The notes: generated by a model not told the origin, from the sequence alone. A stretch of DNA of 64,000 nucleotides from Kitasatospora terrestris (GCF_039542905.1 NZ_BAABIS010000001.1:7440001-7504000), one strand, 5' to 3'. Shown: positions 1 to 10,752, numbered from the stretch's first letter. A program made the numbers and translations.

Positions 1-129
1 CGCGCCGAGCGGTCGGCGGGGGGACCGGCGGGGCGGTCGGAGCATGACCTGACAGGTAATCGACCCCGTGCCCTCGGCGGCACGGTGGAGCCGTCCCCGG
101 CCGGGCAGCCGCGAAAGGCCCCGGCCGGG

Positions 130-304
130 GCCACCTGGTACGTGCCGCCCACCACCAGCGCCGGGTACGGCTCCTGGGCGGCGAGCAGCAGCGAGTTCCG
201 CTCCCGCACCGGCACGTCGAGCTGCTCGGCCAGTCCCAGCAGCAACGCGCCTGGCGCAGCGGCGCACCGGCCTCCGGTCGCGGGGGTGTCGCGGTGATCG
301 TCAT
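130..304 (-). pseudogene. Decayed XRE/MmyB-type transcriptional regulator
   Basis: Reading the minus strand from an ATG at 304, the first codons give MTITATPPRPEAGAPLRQ, which looks like the start of the HTH_31/MmyB-type regulators common in Streptomyces. The frame is then lost, and in another frame the stretches LAEQLDVPVRERNSLLLAA and QEPYPALVVGG follow, which resemble the end of the HTH domain and the start of the MmyB ligand-binding domain of the same family. The middle of the HTH and the segment between LLLAA and QEPYPALVV are missing, so at least two internal deletions and a frameshift are needed. What is seen are the peptide fragments; assignment to the family is from memory. It is a dead remnant, not a functional gene. 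Confidence 0.55.
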
Positions 305-402
305 GCCGTCATTCCCTCCGCCGCCGGTCGGTATCCTCGCCGTACGTCCGTCCTGCGGCCGGGGTCCGGCCGTCCGCCTGTCGGACGTCGGGCGGGCGGG
401 CG

Positions 403-430
403 TTGCATGGGCATGCTGCATGATGCATAC
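403..430 (+). promoter_or_regulatory. Putative tandem ARG boxes (ArgR operator) of argG
   Basis: Four TGCAT/GCATG-type half sites lie head to tail (TTGCAT, GCATGC, TGCATGATGCATAC) ending 7 bases before the argG start. Streptomyces ARG boxes are built of such TGCAT half sites, so control by the arginine repressor ArgR is inferred. The box sits so close to the ATG, with no Shine-Dalgarno between, that the transcript may be leaderless. Confidence 0.5.
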
Positions 431-437
431 TTTTCCC

Positions 438-1886
438 ATGTCCAAGGTTCTCACCTCCCTGCCCACCGGCGAGCGCGTCGGCATCGCCTTCTCCGGCGGA
501 CTCGACACCTCCGTCGCGGTCGCCTGGATGCGCGACAAGGGTGCCGTCCCCTGCACCTACACCGCCAACATCGGCCAGTACGACGAGCCCGACATCGACT
601 CGGTGCCCGGCCGCGCGCTGGCGTACGGCGCCGAGGTCGCGCGGCTGGTCGACTGCCGTGCGGCGTTGGTCGAGGAGGGCCTGGCGGCGCTGACCTGCGG
701 CGCGTTCCACATCCGCTCCGGCGGGCGCGCGTACTTCAACACCACGCCGCTCGGCCGCGCGGTGACCGGCACGCTGCTGGTCCGCGCGATGCTCGAGGAC
801 GACGTCCAGATCTGGGGCGACGGCTCGACCTTCAAGGGCAACGACATCGAGCGGTTCTACCGCTACGGCCTGCTGGCCAACCCGCACCTGCGGATCTACA
901 AGCCGTGGCTGGACGCCGACTTCGTCACCGAGCTCGGCGGCCGCAAGGAGATGTCGGAGTGGCTGCTCGCCCACGACCTCCCCTACCGCGACAGCACCGA
1001 GAAGGCGTACTCCACCGACGCCAACATCTGGGGCGCCACCCACGAGGCGAAGACCCTGGAGCACCTGGACAACGGCGTCGAGATCGTCGACCCGATCATG
1101 GGCGTCCGCTTCTGGGACCCGTCGGTCGAGATCGCCGCCGAGGACGTCACCATCGGCTTCCGCCAGGGCCGTCCGGTGACCATCAACGGCCGCGAGTTCG
1201 CCACCCCGGTCGACCTGGTCATGGAGGCCAACGCGATCGGCGGCCGGCACGGCCTCGGCATGTCCGACCAGATCGAGAACCGGATCATCGAGGCCAAGAG
1301 CCGCGGCATCTACGAGGCGCCCGGCATGGCGCTGCTGTTCGCCGCCTACGAGCGCCTGGTCAACGCGATCCACAACGAGGACACCGTCGCCCAGTACCAC
1401 AACGAGGGCCGCCGCCTCGGCCGCCTGATGTACGAGGGCCGCTGGCTGGACCCGCAGGCGCTGATGATCCGCGAGTCCCTGCAGCGCTGGGTCGGCTCCG
1501 CCGTCACCGGCGAGGTGACGCTGCGCCTGCGTCGCGGCGAGGACTACTCGATCATGGACACCACCGGCCCGGCGTTCAGCTACCACCCGGACAAGCTCTC
1601 CATGGAGCGCACCGAGGACGCCGCCTTCGGCCCGGTCGACCGGATCGGCCAGCTGACCATGCGCAACCTCGACATCGCCGACTCCCGGGCCAAGCTCGAG
1701 CAGTACGCGGGCCTGGGCATCTTCGGCGACACCCGGGACGCCCTGCAGGGCGCGGCCCAGGCCGCCGCGACCGGCCTGATCGGCGCCATGCCGCAGGGCG
1801 GCGCCGAGGCCATCGCGGCCGGCACCGCCACCGGCGAGGAGGGCCAGGCCCTCGACCGCGCCGCCATGGAGCTCGGCACCGACTGA
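438..1886 (+). CDS. argG: Argininosuccinate synthase
   Basis: ATP-dependent ligase joining citrulline and aspartate to argininosuccinate, the penultimate step of arginine biosynthesis; cytosolic. The 482-residue protein starts MSKVLTSLPTGERVGIAF and shows the PP-loop ATP pyrophosphatase motif AFSGGLDTSVAVAWM near residues 18-32, then conserved stretches such as CGAFHIRSGGRAYFNTTPLG, GNDIERFYRYGLLANPHLRI and GMSDQIENRIIEAKSRGIYE. Length and sequence match the long type of ArgG found in Streptomyces (about 480 residues). The ATG at 438 was chosen over a longer in-frame extension because homologues begin exactly here and putative ARG boxes end just upstream. It is followed by a strong hairpin and appears monocistronic; the other arg genes are not in the window. 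Confidence 0.96.
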   Translation: MSKVLTSLPTGERVGIAFSGGLDTSVAVAWMRDKGAVPCTYTANIGQYDEPDIDSVPGRALAYGAEVARLVDCRAALVEEGLAALTCGAFHIRSGGRAYFNTTPLGRAVTGTLLVRAMLEDDVQIWGDGSTFKGNDIERFYRYGLLANPHLRIYKPWLDADFVTELGGRKEMSEWLLAHDLPYRDSTEKAYSTDANIWGATHEAKTLEHLDNGVEIVDPIMGVRFWDPSVEIAAEDVTIGFRQGRPVTINGREFATPVDLVMEANAIGGRHGLGMSDQIENRIIEAKSRGIYEAPGMALLFAAYERLVNAIHNEDTVAQYHNEGRRLGRLMYEGRWLDPQALMIRESLQRWVGSAVTGEVTLRLRRGEDYSIMDTTGPAFSYHPDKLSMERTEDAAFGPVDRIGQLTMRNLDIADSRAKLEQYAGLGIFGDTRDALQGAAQAAATGLIGAMPQGGAEAIAAGTATGEEGQALDRAAMELGTD

Positions 1887-1899
1887 CGCCCCGCGCACC

Positions 1900-1939
1900 G
1901 ACGGCCCCGCCGACCACCCACCCGGTCGGCGGGGCCGTC
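1900..1939 (+). terminator. Intrinsic terminator after argG
   Basis: A perfect 15-bp stem (GACGGCCCCGCCGAC and its complement) closes a 10-base loop 14 bases after the argG stop. There is no clear T-run, as is usual for Streptomyces hairpins. Confidence 0.75.
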
Positions 1940-1964
1940 CGCCGTCCCGGGGCAGAATGGCGCC

Positions 1965-2942
1965 ATGAACACCGCGCAGCTCGTCCAACGGGCCCTCACC
2001 TCCCCACCGGGTGACCGCGACGCACTGCTCCAGGAGGCCGCCGACGACGGCGAGGCCGCCCTGCCCCTGGCGATCGCCCTGACCGCCTCCGCCGACACCG
2101 GCGAGCGCGCCACCGGCTGCGACCTCCTCGGCCGCACCGCCGACCTGCACCCCGGGCTGCGCACGGCCGCGTCGGCCGCCCTGCTCGCCGCGGCCGCCGG
2201 CGAGTCCGACCCGGAGGTGCTGGCCGACCTGGCCCGCGCCCTGGGCCGCACCGAGGACGCGCGCGCCACCTCCGTCCTCTGCGCCCTCGCCGCCCACCCG
2301 GACGCCGGCGTCCGCCAGGAGACCGCCGTCGCGCTCGGCACCTGCCCGCCCGTCGAACCGGTCGTCGCCGCGCTGACCGCCCTGACCGGGGACGAGGTGC
2401 CGGACGTCCGCAACTGGGCCGCCTTCACCCTCGGCTTCCAGCTCCCGGTGGACGGCCCGGCCGTCCGTGCGGCCCTCCGCGGCCGCCTCACCGACCCGCA
2501 CCGGGAGACCCGCGAGGAGGCCGTCCGCGGCCTGGCCCGCCGCCGCGACCCGGACGCCGTCCCGCTCCTCGCCGAGCTGCTGCGGGACGAGGACGGGGCG
2601 CACGTCCTCACCTTCACCGCCGCCCGGATCCTCGGCGCCCCCGAACTCCTGCCCGCGCTGCGGCAGTACGACCCCGCCGACCCCGGCGTCACCGAGGCCC
2701 TCCGCGCCTGCGACCCGTCCGTCCAGGAGCAGCTCCTGGCCGCCGCCTGGCAACTGCTCACCACCCTCGACCGGATCCGCCCCGACCTGGACATCGGGCT
2801 CACCGTGGACCGCTTCGACCAGGGCCTCACCCTCAGCCTTCCCGACGACCTCGCCTGGGACGTCGAAGCCCTGCTCGCCCGCGCCGAGCAGGACCCGGAC
2901 CGGGCCGCCGGACTGGTCGACGTCGGCCTCCCGAGGAGCTGA
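1965..2942 (+). CDS. HEAT-repeat domain protein
   Basis: A 325-residue soluble protein made largely of Ala/Leu-rich helical repeats in the style of HEAT/PBS-lyase repeats, for example EVLADLARALGRTEDARATS, ETAVALGTCPPVEPVVAAL, VPDVRNWAAFTLGFQL and TREEAVRGLARRRDPDAVPL, covering roughly residues 50-220. Such repeats form protein-binding scaffolds; no catalytic motif is visible. The C-terminal 90 residues (TLDRIRPDLDIGLTVDRFDQ) are not obviously repeats. It stands alone between the argG terminator and a methyltransferase gene 51 bases downstream. Function unknown. Confidence 0.8.
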   Translation: MNTAQLVQRALTSPPGDRDALLQEAADDGEAALPLAIALTASADTGERATGCDLLGRTADLHPGLRTAASAALLAAAAGESDPEVLADLARALGRTEDARATSVLCALAAHPDAGVRQETAVALGTCPPVEPVVAALTALTGDEVPDVRNWAAFTLGFQLPVDGPAVRAALRGRLTDPHRETREEAVRGLARRRDPDAVPLLAELLRDEDGAHVLTFTAARILGAPELLPALRQYDPADPGVTEALRACDPSVQEQLLAAAWQLLTTLDRIRPDLDIGLTVDRFDQGLTLSLPDDLAWDVEALLARAEQDPDRAAGLVDVGLPRS

Positions 2943-2993
2943 CCGGCCGTCCGCTTGCTTGTCCGGGCCCGCTGTCGCGGCTAGCGTGACCGG

Positions 2994-3773
2994 ATGGACC
3001 ACGGCGAACGGTCACGGCACGCATCGTCCTTCGGCGGCGCGGCGGTTGCGTACGCGGAGCACCGCCCGGACTACGCGCGGGCCGCGGTGCGCTGGGCCCT
3101 CGAACCCGCGCCCGGCCCGCGCGTCCTCGACCTCGGCGCGGGCACCGGCAAGCTGACCGCCACCCTGCTCGCCGCGGGAGCGGAGGTCGTCGCGGTCGAG
3201 CCCGATCCGGCGATGCTCGCCGAACTGCGGGGCGGGCTGCCGGGCGTCCGTGCCCTGCCGGGGAGCGCGGAGAGCGTCCCGCTGCCCGACGGATCCGTCG
3301 ACGCGGTCCTGGCCGGCAACGCCATGCACTGGTTCGACATGGCGCTCGCCGGGCCCGAGATCGCCCGGGTGCTCGCGCCGGGCGGTGTCCTGGCGGGCCT
3401 GTGGAACGTGCTGGACGACGACGTGGAGTGGGTCGCCGGGCTCGCCCGGATCGCCGGCACCGCCGCCATCGGCCCGCGCGACACGCCCGCCGAGTGGCGC
3501 GCCGCCACGGCCGGCATGCACCTCCCCGAGGTCGGCGCCGACGTCCGCTTCGGCTCCCCGGAGCGGGCCGAGTTCGCGCACGGCCAGCCGCGCACCGCCG
3601 ACTCCCTCGCCGCCACCCTCGCGACCCGCGCCGGCATGCTCGTCATGCCGGACGCCGATCGGGAGGCCGCGCTCGACCGGATCCGCGGCTACCTCGCGAG
3701 CCGCCCGGAGACCGCCGTCGGCGGGTTCACCCTGCCGATGCGCACCGCCGTCCTCCGGCTCCGCCGGCTCTGA
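2994..3773 (+). CDS. Class I SAM-dependent methyltransferase
   Basis: A 259-residue cytosolic methyltransferase of the Methyltransf_11/UbiE type. Motif I is VLDLGAGTGKLTATLLAAGA around residues 44-63, followed by the acidic ribose-binding end of strand 2 (VVAVEPDPAMLAEL) and the post-I region GSAESVPLPDGSVDAVLAGN; the segment AMHWFDMALAGPEIARVLAP is typical of Streptomyces members that resemble trans-aconitate/ubiquinone methyltransferases. The start MDHGERSRHASSFGGAAVAY fits the family. The substrate cannot be told from the sequence, and neighbours give no pathway context. Confidence 0.85.
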   Translation: MDHGERSRHASSFGGAAVAYAEHRPDYARAAVRWALEPAPGPRVLDLGAGTGKLTATLLAAGAEVVAVEPDPAMLAELRGGLPGVRALPGSAESVPLPDGSVDAVLAGNAMHWFDMALAGPEIARVLAPGGVLAGLWNVLDDDVEWVAGLARIAGTAAIGPRDTPAEWRAATAGMHLPEVGADVRFGSPERAEFAHGQPRTADSLAATLATRAGMLVMPDADREAALDRIRGYLASRPETAVGGFTLPMRTAVLRLRRL

Positions 3774-3820
3774 CCCCCTCGGCCGCCCCCGTCCGCGTTC
3801 CGCCGGCGCGGGTCGGCCGG

Positions 3821-4114
3821 TCAGTCGACGCCTTCGACGATGCGGAAGTCGCGCTCGAAGCCGTCGGGGAGGGCCACCAGCGCCTCCTGGTACGCCTCGC
3901 TCTCGTACGCCGCGACGGCCTGTTCGAAGCTGTCGAACTCGATCAGGACGACGCGTTGGGTGGTTCCGGCCTCGTGGGCGACGACTCGACCGTCACGGGA
4001 GAGGGTCCGCCCGCCCGCGGCCCGGACAGCCGGACCCGCCAGCCTGCTGTAGGCAGCCAGCCCCTCCGGGTCGGAAGCGGCGGGGTAGACACTCGCCCAG
4101 TAGCCCTTGGCCAT
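3821..4114 (-). CDS. DUF1330 family protein
   Basis: A 97-residue protein beginning MAKGYWASVYPAASDPEGLA, with the pattern LAAYSRLAGPAVRAAGGRTL and VVLIEFDSFEQAVAAYESEA that is characteristic of the small ferredoxin-like DUF1330 family (dimeric alpha-beta barrels). The start at 4114 is supported by GGGAGG seven bases upstream; a longer frame exists but lacks such a site. Its biochemical role is not known. It is transcribed toward the preceding methyltransferase gene and away from the LysR gene, with which it shares the 155-base divergent intergenic region, so the LysR protein could control it; this is only positional inference. Confidence 0.82.
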   Translation of the reverse strand: MAKGYWASVYPAASDPEGLAAYSRLAGPAVRAAGGRTLSRDGRVVAHEAGTTQRVVLIEFDSFEQAVAAYESEAYQEALVALPDGFERDFRIVEGVD

Positions 4115-4269
4115 GGGAAACCTCCCGTGTTCGGCCGGACACGTCCGGCCTCGGACCGGCACTCGGATCGATCCCGGCATGCGCAGGTTAGGGCTCGATG
4201 TGCGGCCGGGGGAAAGACCGGTCCGGGATAGGCTCAGAACGGATCGTTATCAATCGGCGGGGAGGGCGT

Positions 4270-5238
4270 GTGGCGCCGGATACGGTGAGCCTGCGGTACT
4301 TCCTGGTGCTGGCACAGGAGTTGAACTTCACCCGCGCGGCCGCCCGGATCGGTGTCGCACAGCCCGCACTCAGCGCCCGGATGCGCCGATTGGAGGCGGA
4401 ACTCGGTACGGCCCTGCTGGTCCGCAACACGCGCACCGTCGCGTTGACCACGGCCGGTGCGGCTCTGGCGGAGTCCGCGCCGCCCGCGCTGGCGGCGCTC
4501 GACCGGGCGTGGGACGCGGCCCGGAGCGCGGCGGCCGGTGGACCGGTCGCGCTGCGCATCGGACACAGCCTCAGCGCCGGGGCCGAGACGGCACCCGCCC
4601 TGGTGGACAGGCTGATGCGCGGCAACCGCGGACTCGAGGTCGGCGCGGCCCCGATGGCGACACCGGAGATCTCCGCCGCGGTCGCCGACGGCCGCATCGA
4701 TGCCGGGATCACCCGCGGTGAACAGCCGGGCCGCGGCGTGCGCCGGTTCCTGCTGCGCCGTGCGCGCATCGGGGTCCAGCTGGCGCAGCACCATCCGCTG
4801 GCCGACCACCCGGAGATCGAGATCGCCGAGGCGGCCGGGTATCCGCTGCGACTTCCGGACCGCGCGGCCAACCCCGTGGTCCACGACCAGCTGTCCGCGC
4901 TGTTCCGGGACGTCCGACCGCACCCCCGATTCCACACGCCCGCAGTCTCCTTCGACATGTCCCAGCGCGACCTGCGCGACGGGGTCACCCTCGCCCCGGC
5001 CGGAGAAGCCGCGGCCACGGCGCAGCCGGCCGGTCTCACCTGGCGACCGCTGCGGGGCGCGCCCAGCCTGACGTACCACCTGGTCCTCCCGAGCGAGCAG
5101 TCGCCACTGCACCGCCGTGTCCGTGCCGTCGCCAAGGCCCTGGCACACGAGCTGCACTGGCTGCCGGACCGACCCACCGGCCACGGCCCTTGGCGGGTCG
5201 GCAGCGCATCCGCCGGATCACCCGCGGACGGACGGTGA
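4270..5238 (+). CDS. LysR-family transcriptional regulator
   Basis: A 322-residue regulator with an N-terminal winged helix-turn-helix (LRYFLVLAQELNFTRAAARI, then QPALSARMRRLEAELGTALL, residues about 7-65) and a C-terminal periplasmic-binding-protein-like effector domain (about 95-295). The GTG at 4270 is chosen because GGAGGG lies just upstream and LysR proteins begin a few residues before the HTH; a longer frame from 4198 would add unrelated residues. It is divergent from the DUF1330 gene and ends 115 bases before the Atu-like operon. Either neighbour could be its target. The effector is unknown. Confidence 0.9.
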   Translation: MAPDTVSLRYFLVLAQELNFTRAAARIGVAQPALSARMRRLEAELGTALLVRNTRTVALTTAGAALAESAPPALAALDRAWDAARSAAAGGPVALRIGHSLSAGAETAPALVDRLMRGNRGLEVGAAPMATPEISAAVADGRIDAGITRGEQPGRGVRRFLLRRARIGVQLAQHHPLADHPEIEIAEAAGYPLRLPDRAANPVVHDQLSALFRDVRPHPRFHTPAVSFDMSQRDLRDGVTLAPAGEAAATAQPAGLTWRPLRGAPSLTYHLVLPSEQSPLHRRVRAVAKALAHELHWLPDRPTGHGPWRVGSASAGSPADGR

Positions 5239-5277
5239 GGCCGGCTTCGGGAGGCGGGCGATCGTCCGGGAGAAAAA

Positions 5278-5293
5278 CAAGCATGCATGCTTG
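5278..5293. promoter_or_regulatory. Perfect 16-bp palindrome, candidate operator of the Atu-like operon
   Basis: The 16-base sequence CAAGCATGCATGCTTG is a perfect palindrome in a locally AT-richer stretch 60 bases before the first gene of the catabolic operon. Size and symmetry suit a TetR-family dimer; the operon ends with a TetR gene, which is the natural candidate binder, with the upstream LysR as the alternative. Binding is inferred, not shown. Confidence 0.5.
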
Positions 5294-5353
5294 ATTTGTT
5301 TCCCGTGCGCTGCCAGGCTGCTGCCTCGAAGGCGGTCGAAGGGGAGGCGCGCG

Positions 5354-7090
5354 GTGTTGCGGATCGGCAATGCGTCCGGGTTCTACGGGGACCGGTTCGG
5401 GGCGTTCCGGGAGATGCTGACCGGTGGGCCGCTGGACGTCCTGACCGGCGACTACCTGGCCGAGTTGACCATGCTGATCCTGGCCCGGGACCGGTTGAAG
5501 GACCCGCGGCTCGGCTATGCGAAGACCTTCCTGCGGCAGGCCGAGGAGTGCCTCGCGCTGGCGCTGGACCGCGGGGTGCGGATCGTCGTCAACGCGGGCG
5601 GCCTGAACCCCGCCGGCCTGGCCGCCGCGCTGCGCGAGCTCGCGGACCGGCAGGGCCTGGCGGCCCGGGTCGCGCACGTCGCCGGCGACGACCTGCTGCC
5701 CCGACGCGCCGAACTCCCGCCCACCGGGCCGGGTCTGCTCGCGGCCAACGCCTACCTCGGTGCCCAGGGCATCGCGGCGTGCCTGCGGGCCGGGGCGGAC
5801 GTGGTGGTCACCGGCCGGGTCACCGACGCGGCGCTGGTGGTCGGCCCGGGGATCGCGCACTTCGGCTGGGGCCCGAACGACCTCGACGCGCTCGCCGGGG
5901 CGGTGGTGGCGGGCCACGTGCTGGAGTGCGGGGCGCAGGCGACCGGCGGCAACTACGCGTTCTTCCGTGAGCACGACGTCCTCCGGCCGGGCTTCCCGAT
6001 CGCGGAGCTGCACGCGGACGGCAGCAGCGTGATCACCAAGCACCCGGGCACCGGCGGCGCCGTCACCACCGGCACCGTGACCGCCCAGCTCCTGTACGAG
6101 ACCGCCGGTCCGCGCTACCTCAACCCGGACGTCACCGCCCGGCTGGACACCGCCCGGCTGACCGAGGAGGGCCCGGACCGGGTCCGGATCGACGGGGTGC
6201 GCGGCGAGGCACCGCCGCCCGCGCTCAAGGTCGGCCTGAACCGGCTGGCCGGTTACCGCAACGAGGTGGTGTTCGTCCTCACCGGCCTGGACATCGACGC
6301 CAAAGCCGAGTTGACGAAGCGACAGATCAACGATGCGATCGCCGCCGACCCACCGGCCGAGGTCCGCTGGAGCCTCGCCCGCACCGACCACCCGGACGCC
6401 GACACCGAGGAGACGGCCGCCGCCCTGCTGCGGCTGACCGTCCGCGACCCGGAGGAGCGCCGGGTCGGCCGCGCGCTCTCCGCCGCCGCCGTGGAGCTCG
6501 CCCTGGCCGGCTACCCGGGCTTCCACCTCACCGCACCGCCCGGGCCGGGCAGCCCGTACGGCGTGTTCGAGGCGGTGTACGTCGACCAGAAGGACGTCGA
6601 GCACACCGCCGTCCTGCCCGACGGCACGCGGCTGCCCGTCGCCCCGCCGTCGACCGTCGCCCCGCCGTCGGCAGCCGAACCGCGGTCGGCCGCCGGCGAC
6701 CCCGCCGGGCGCGGGCACCACCCGCACCCCGAACTCCCGCCCCCGCTGCCCGAGTCGGCCACCCGTCGGGGCCCGCTCGGCGCGGTCGCCGGGGCGCGCA
6801 GCGGCGACAAGGGCGGCGACGCCAACCTCGGCGTCTGGGTGCGGACCGACGAGGCGTGGCGCTGGCTCGCGCACACCCTGACCACCGACCTGCTCCGCCG
6901 ACTCCTCCCGGAGACCGCCGACTTGGACATCGAACGCCATCTGCTCCCGAACCTCCGCGCGGTGAACTTCACCGTCGCCGGCCTGCTCGGCGAGGGCGTC
7001 GCCGCGCAGGCCCGTTTCGACCCGCAGGCCAAGGCGCTGGGGGAGTGGCTGCGCTCCCGCCACCTGGACATCCCGGAGGTGCTGCTGTGA
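5354..7090 (+). CDS. AtuA-like acyclic terpene utilisation family protein (DUF1446)
   Basis: A 578-residue protein of the AtuA family, whose genes accompany geranyl-CoA or related acyl-CoA carboxylases; its reaction is not established. The N-terminal AtuA core includes RIGNASGFYGDRFGAFREML, LTGDYLAELTMLILARDRLK and VRIVVNAGGLNPAGLAAAL, with GADVVVTGRVTDAALVVGP further on. After a Pro/Ala-rich linker (about residues 430-470) comes the small C-terminal AtuA domain with VAGARSGDKGGDANLGVWVR. The GTG at 5354 follows GGGGAGG at a good distance and gives the family's usual RIGNASG start. It is the first gene of a run of six; the next gene overlaps its stop by four bases (GTGA), indicating translational coupling. 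Confidence 0.88.
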   Translation: MLRIGNASGFYGDRFGAFREMLTGGPLDVLTGDYLAELTMLILARDRLKDPRLGYAKTFLRQAEECLALALDRGVRIVVNAGGLNPAGLAAALRELADRQGLAARVAHVAGDDLLPRRAELPPTGPGLLAANAYLGAQGIAACLRAGADVVVTGRVTDAALVVGPGIAHFGWGPNDLDALAGAVVAGHVLECGAQATGGNYAFFREHDVLRPGFPIAELHADGSSVITKHPGTGGAVTTGTVTAQLLYETAGPRYLNPDVTARLDTARLTEEGPDRVRIDGVRGEAPPPALKVGLNRLAGYRNEVVFVLTGLDIDAKAELTKRQINDAIAADPPAEVRWSLARTDHPDADTEETAAALLRLTVRDPEERRVGRALSAAAVELALAGYPGFHLTAPPGPGSPYGVFEAVYVDQKDVEHTAVLPDGTRLPVAPPSTVAPPSAAEPRSAAGDPAGRGHHPHPELPPPLPESATRRGPLGAVAGARSGDKGGDANLGVWVRTDEAWRWLAHTLTTDLLRRLLPETADLDIERHLLPNLRAVNFTVAGLLGEGVAAQARFDPQAKALGEWLRSRHLDIPEVLL

Positions 7091-8685
7091 CCGTGCTGCC
7101 CACCCGACTGGACACCGCCGCGCCCGAGTACGCGGCCAACCGCGCCGCGATGCTGGAGCGGCTGACCGAGCTGGACGCCGAGCACGCCAAGGCGCTGGCC
7201 GGCGGCGGCCCCAAGTACGTGGAGCGCCACCGCAAGCGGGGCAAGCTGCTGCCGCGCGAACGGATCGAGCTGCTGATCGACCCGGACTCGCCGTTCCTGG
7301 AGCTCTCCCCGCTGGCGGCGTGGGGCAGCGACTACCCGGTGGGCGCCGCGCTGGTCACCGGGATCGGGGTGATCGAGGGCACCGAGTGCGTGATCACCGC
7401 CAACGACCCGACGGTCCGCGGCGGCGCCAGCAACCCGTGGACGCTGCGCAAGGCGCTGCGGGCCAACGAGATCGCACTGCGCAACCGGCTGCCGCTGGTC
7501 AACCTGGTGGAGTCGGGCGGCGCGGACCTGCCCAGCCAGAAGGAGATCTTCATCCCGGGCGGCGCGCTGTTCCGCGACCTGACCCGGCTCTCCGCGGCCG
7601 GAATCCCCACCGTGGCCGTGGTGTTCGGCAACTCGACGGCGGGCGGCGCGTACGTGCCGGGCATGTCCGACCACACGGTGATGGTCAAGGAGCGGGCCAA
7701 GGTCTTCCTCGGCGGGCCGCCCCTGGTGAAGATGGCGACCGGCGAGGACGCGGACGACGAGGAGTTGGGCGGCGCCGAGATGCACGCCCGCACCTCCGGG
7801 CTGGCCGACCACTTCGCGCTGGACGAGCCGGACGCCTGCCGCCTGGCCCGCCGGATCGTCCGCCGGCTGAACTGGCGCAAGTCCGGCCCCGAGCCCGAGC
7901 GTTCGCCGCTCACCCCGAAGTACGACGAGGACGAGCTGCTCGGCGTCGTCCCCGGTGACCTGAAGGTCCCGTTCGACCCGCGCGAGGTGATCGCCCGGGT
8001 GGTCGACGGCTCGGACTTCGACGAGTTCAAGCCGCTGTACGGCACGAGCCTGGCGACCGGCTGGGCCTCGGTCCACGGCTACCCGGTGGGCATCCTGGCG
8101 AACGCCCAGGGCGTGCTGTTCAGCGAGGAGTCGCAGAAGGCCGCCCAGTTCATCCAGCTCGCCAACCAGCGGGACGTCCCGCTGCTCTTCCTGCACAACA
8201 CCACCGGCTACATGGTCGGGCAGGCGTACGAGCAGGGCGGCATCATCAAGCACGGCGCGATGATGATCAACGCGGTGGCGAACAGCCGCGTCCCGCACGT
8301 CTCGGTGCTGATGGGGGCCTCCTACGGCGCCGGGCACTACGGCATGTGCGGCCGGGCGTACGACCCGCGGTTCCTGTTCGCCTGGCCGAGCGCCAAGTCG
8401 GCCGTGATGGGCCCGCAGCAGCTCGCCGGGGTGCTGTCGATCGTGGCCCGGCAGTCGGCGGCGGCGAAGGGGCAGCCGTACGACGAGGACGCGGACGCGG
8501 CGATCCGCGCCATGGTCGAGCAGCAGATCGAGGCCGAGTCGCTGCCGGTCTTCCTCTCCGGCCGGCTGTACGACGACGGGGTGATCGACCCCCGGGACAC
8601 CCGCACGGTGCTGGGCCTGTGCCTGTCCGCGATCCACAGCGCCCCGGTGGAGGGCGCGCGCGGCTACGGCGTCTTCCGGATGTGA
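7087..8685 (+). CDS. Acyl-CoA carboxylase, carboxyltransferase (beta) subunit
   Basis: A 532-residue carboxyltransferase that transfers carboxyl groups from carboxybiotin to an acyl-CoA. It has the two crotonase-like halves expected of methylcrotonyl-, geranyl- and propionyl-CoA carboxylase beta subunits: an N-terminal half with KYVERHRKRGKLLPRERIEL and GGAYVPGMSDHTVMVKERAK, and a C-terminal half with NTTGYMVGQAYEQGGIIKHG and GASYGAGHYGMCGRAYDPRF. Length matches MCC-beta/AtuC (about 535). The GNSTAGGAY and SYGAGHYGM pattern is closer to methylcrotonyl/geranyl-CoA carboxylases than to propionyl-CoA carboxylase (family knowledge). It overlaps the AtuA-like gene by four bases and precedes the biotin-carrying subunit, its partner. 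Whether the substrate is geranyl-CoA, methylcrotonyl-CoA or another branched enoyl-CoA is open. Confidence 0.92.
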   Translation: MTVLPTRLDTAAPEYAANRAAMLERLTELDAEHAKALAGGGPKYVERHRKRGKLLPRERIELLIDPDSPFLELSPLAAWGSDYPVGAALVTGIGVIEGTECVITANDPTVRGGASNPWTLRKALRANEIALRNRLPLVNLVESGGADLPSQKEIFIPGGALFRDLTRLSAAGIPTVAVVFGNSTAGGAYVPGMSDHTVMVKERAKVFLGGPPLVKMATGEDADDEELGGAEMHARTSGLADHFALDEPDACRLARRIVRRLNWRKSGPEPERSPLTPKYDEDELLGVVPGDLKVPFDPREVIARVVDGSDFDEFKPLYGTSLATGWASVHGYPVGILANAQGVLFSEESQKAAQFIQLANQRDVPLLFLHNTTGYMVGQAYEQGGIIKHGAMMINAVANSRVPHVSVLMGASYGAGHYGMCGRAYDPRFLFAWPSAKSAVMGPQQLAGVLSIVARQSAAAKGQPYDEDADAAIRAMVEQQIEAESLPVFLSGRLYDDGVIDPRDTRTVLGLCLSAIHSAPVEGARGYGVFRM

Positions 8686-8791
8686 CGACGCGAGCGACGA
8701 CGCCGGCGACGCCGTGATGTACGCCGTGAGGTGCGCCGCGAGCGACGCCGAGAAGGACCCAGGACGCCGAGGACGTGAGGACTGCAACCCG

Positions 8792-10711
<1,920 letters not shown>

Positions 10712-10720
10712 GCGCGCCCC

Positions 10721-10752
10721 CACGCCACCGCACCCGCACGCCACCGCACCCG
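10721..10752. repeat. Perfect tandem 16-bp repeat between operon genes
   Basis: The unit CACGCCACCGCACCCG occurs twice head to tail, and broken copies (CGCCACCGCAC, CACCCGCACGC) continue to about 10790. This fills most of the spacer between the carboxylase and dehydrogenase genes. No function is apparent; replication slippage is the simplest origin. Confidence 0.75.

Noticed and set aside
68..2014. Long plus-strand open frame overlapping argG
   Set aside because: Its translation is Arg/Pro/Gly-rich with no family; it is the out-of-frame shadow of argG produced by high GC content.
309..3002. Very long minus-strand open frame opposite argG and the HEAT gene
   Set aside because: Antisense shadow: composition is Gly/Ala/Val/Arg-rich without motifs, while the plus strand carries recognisable proteins.
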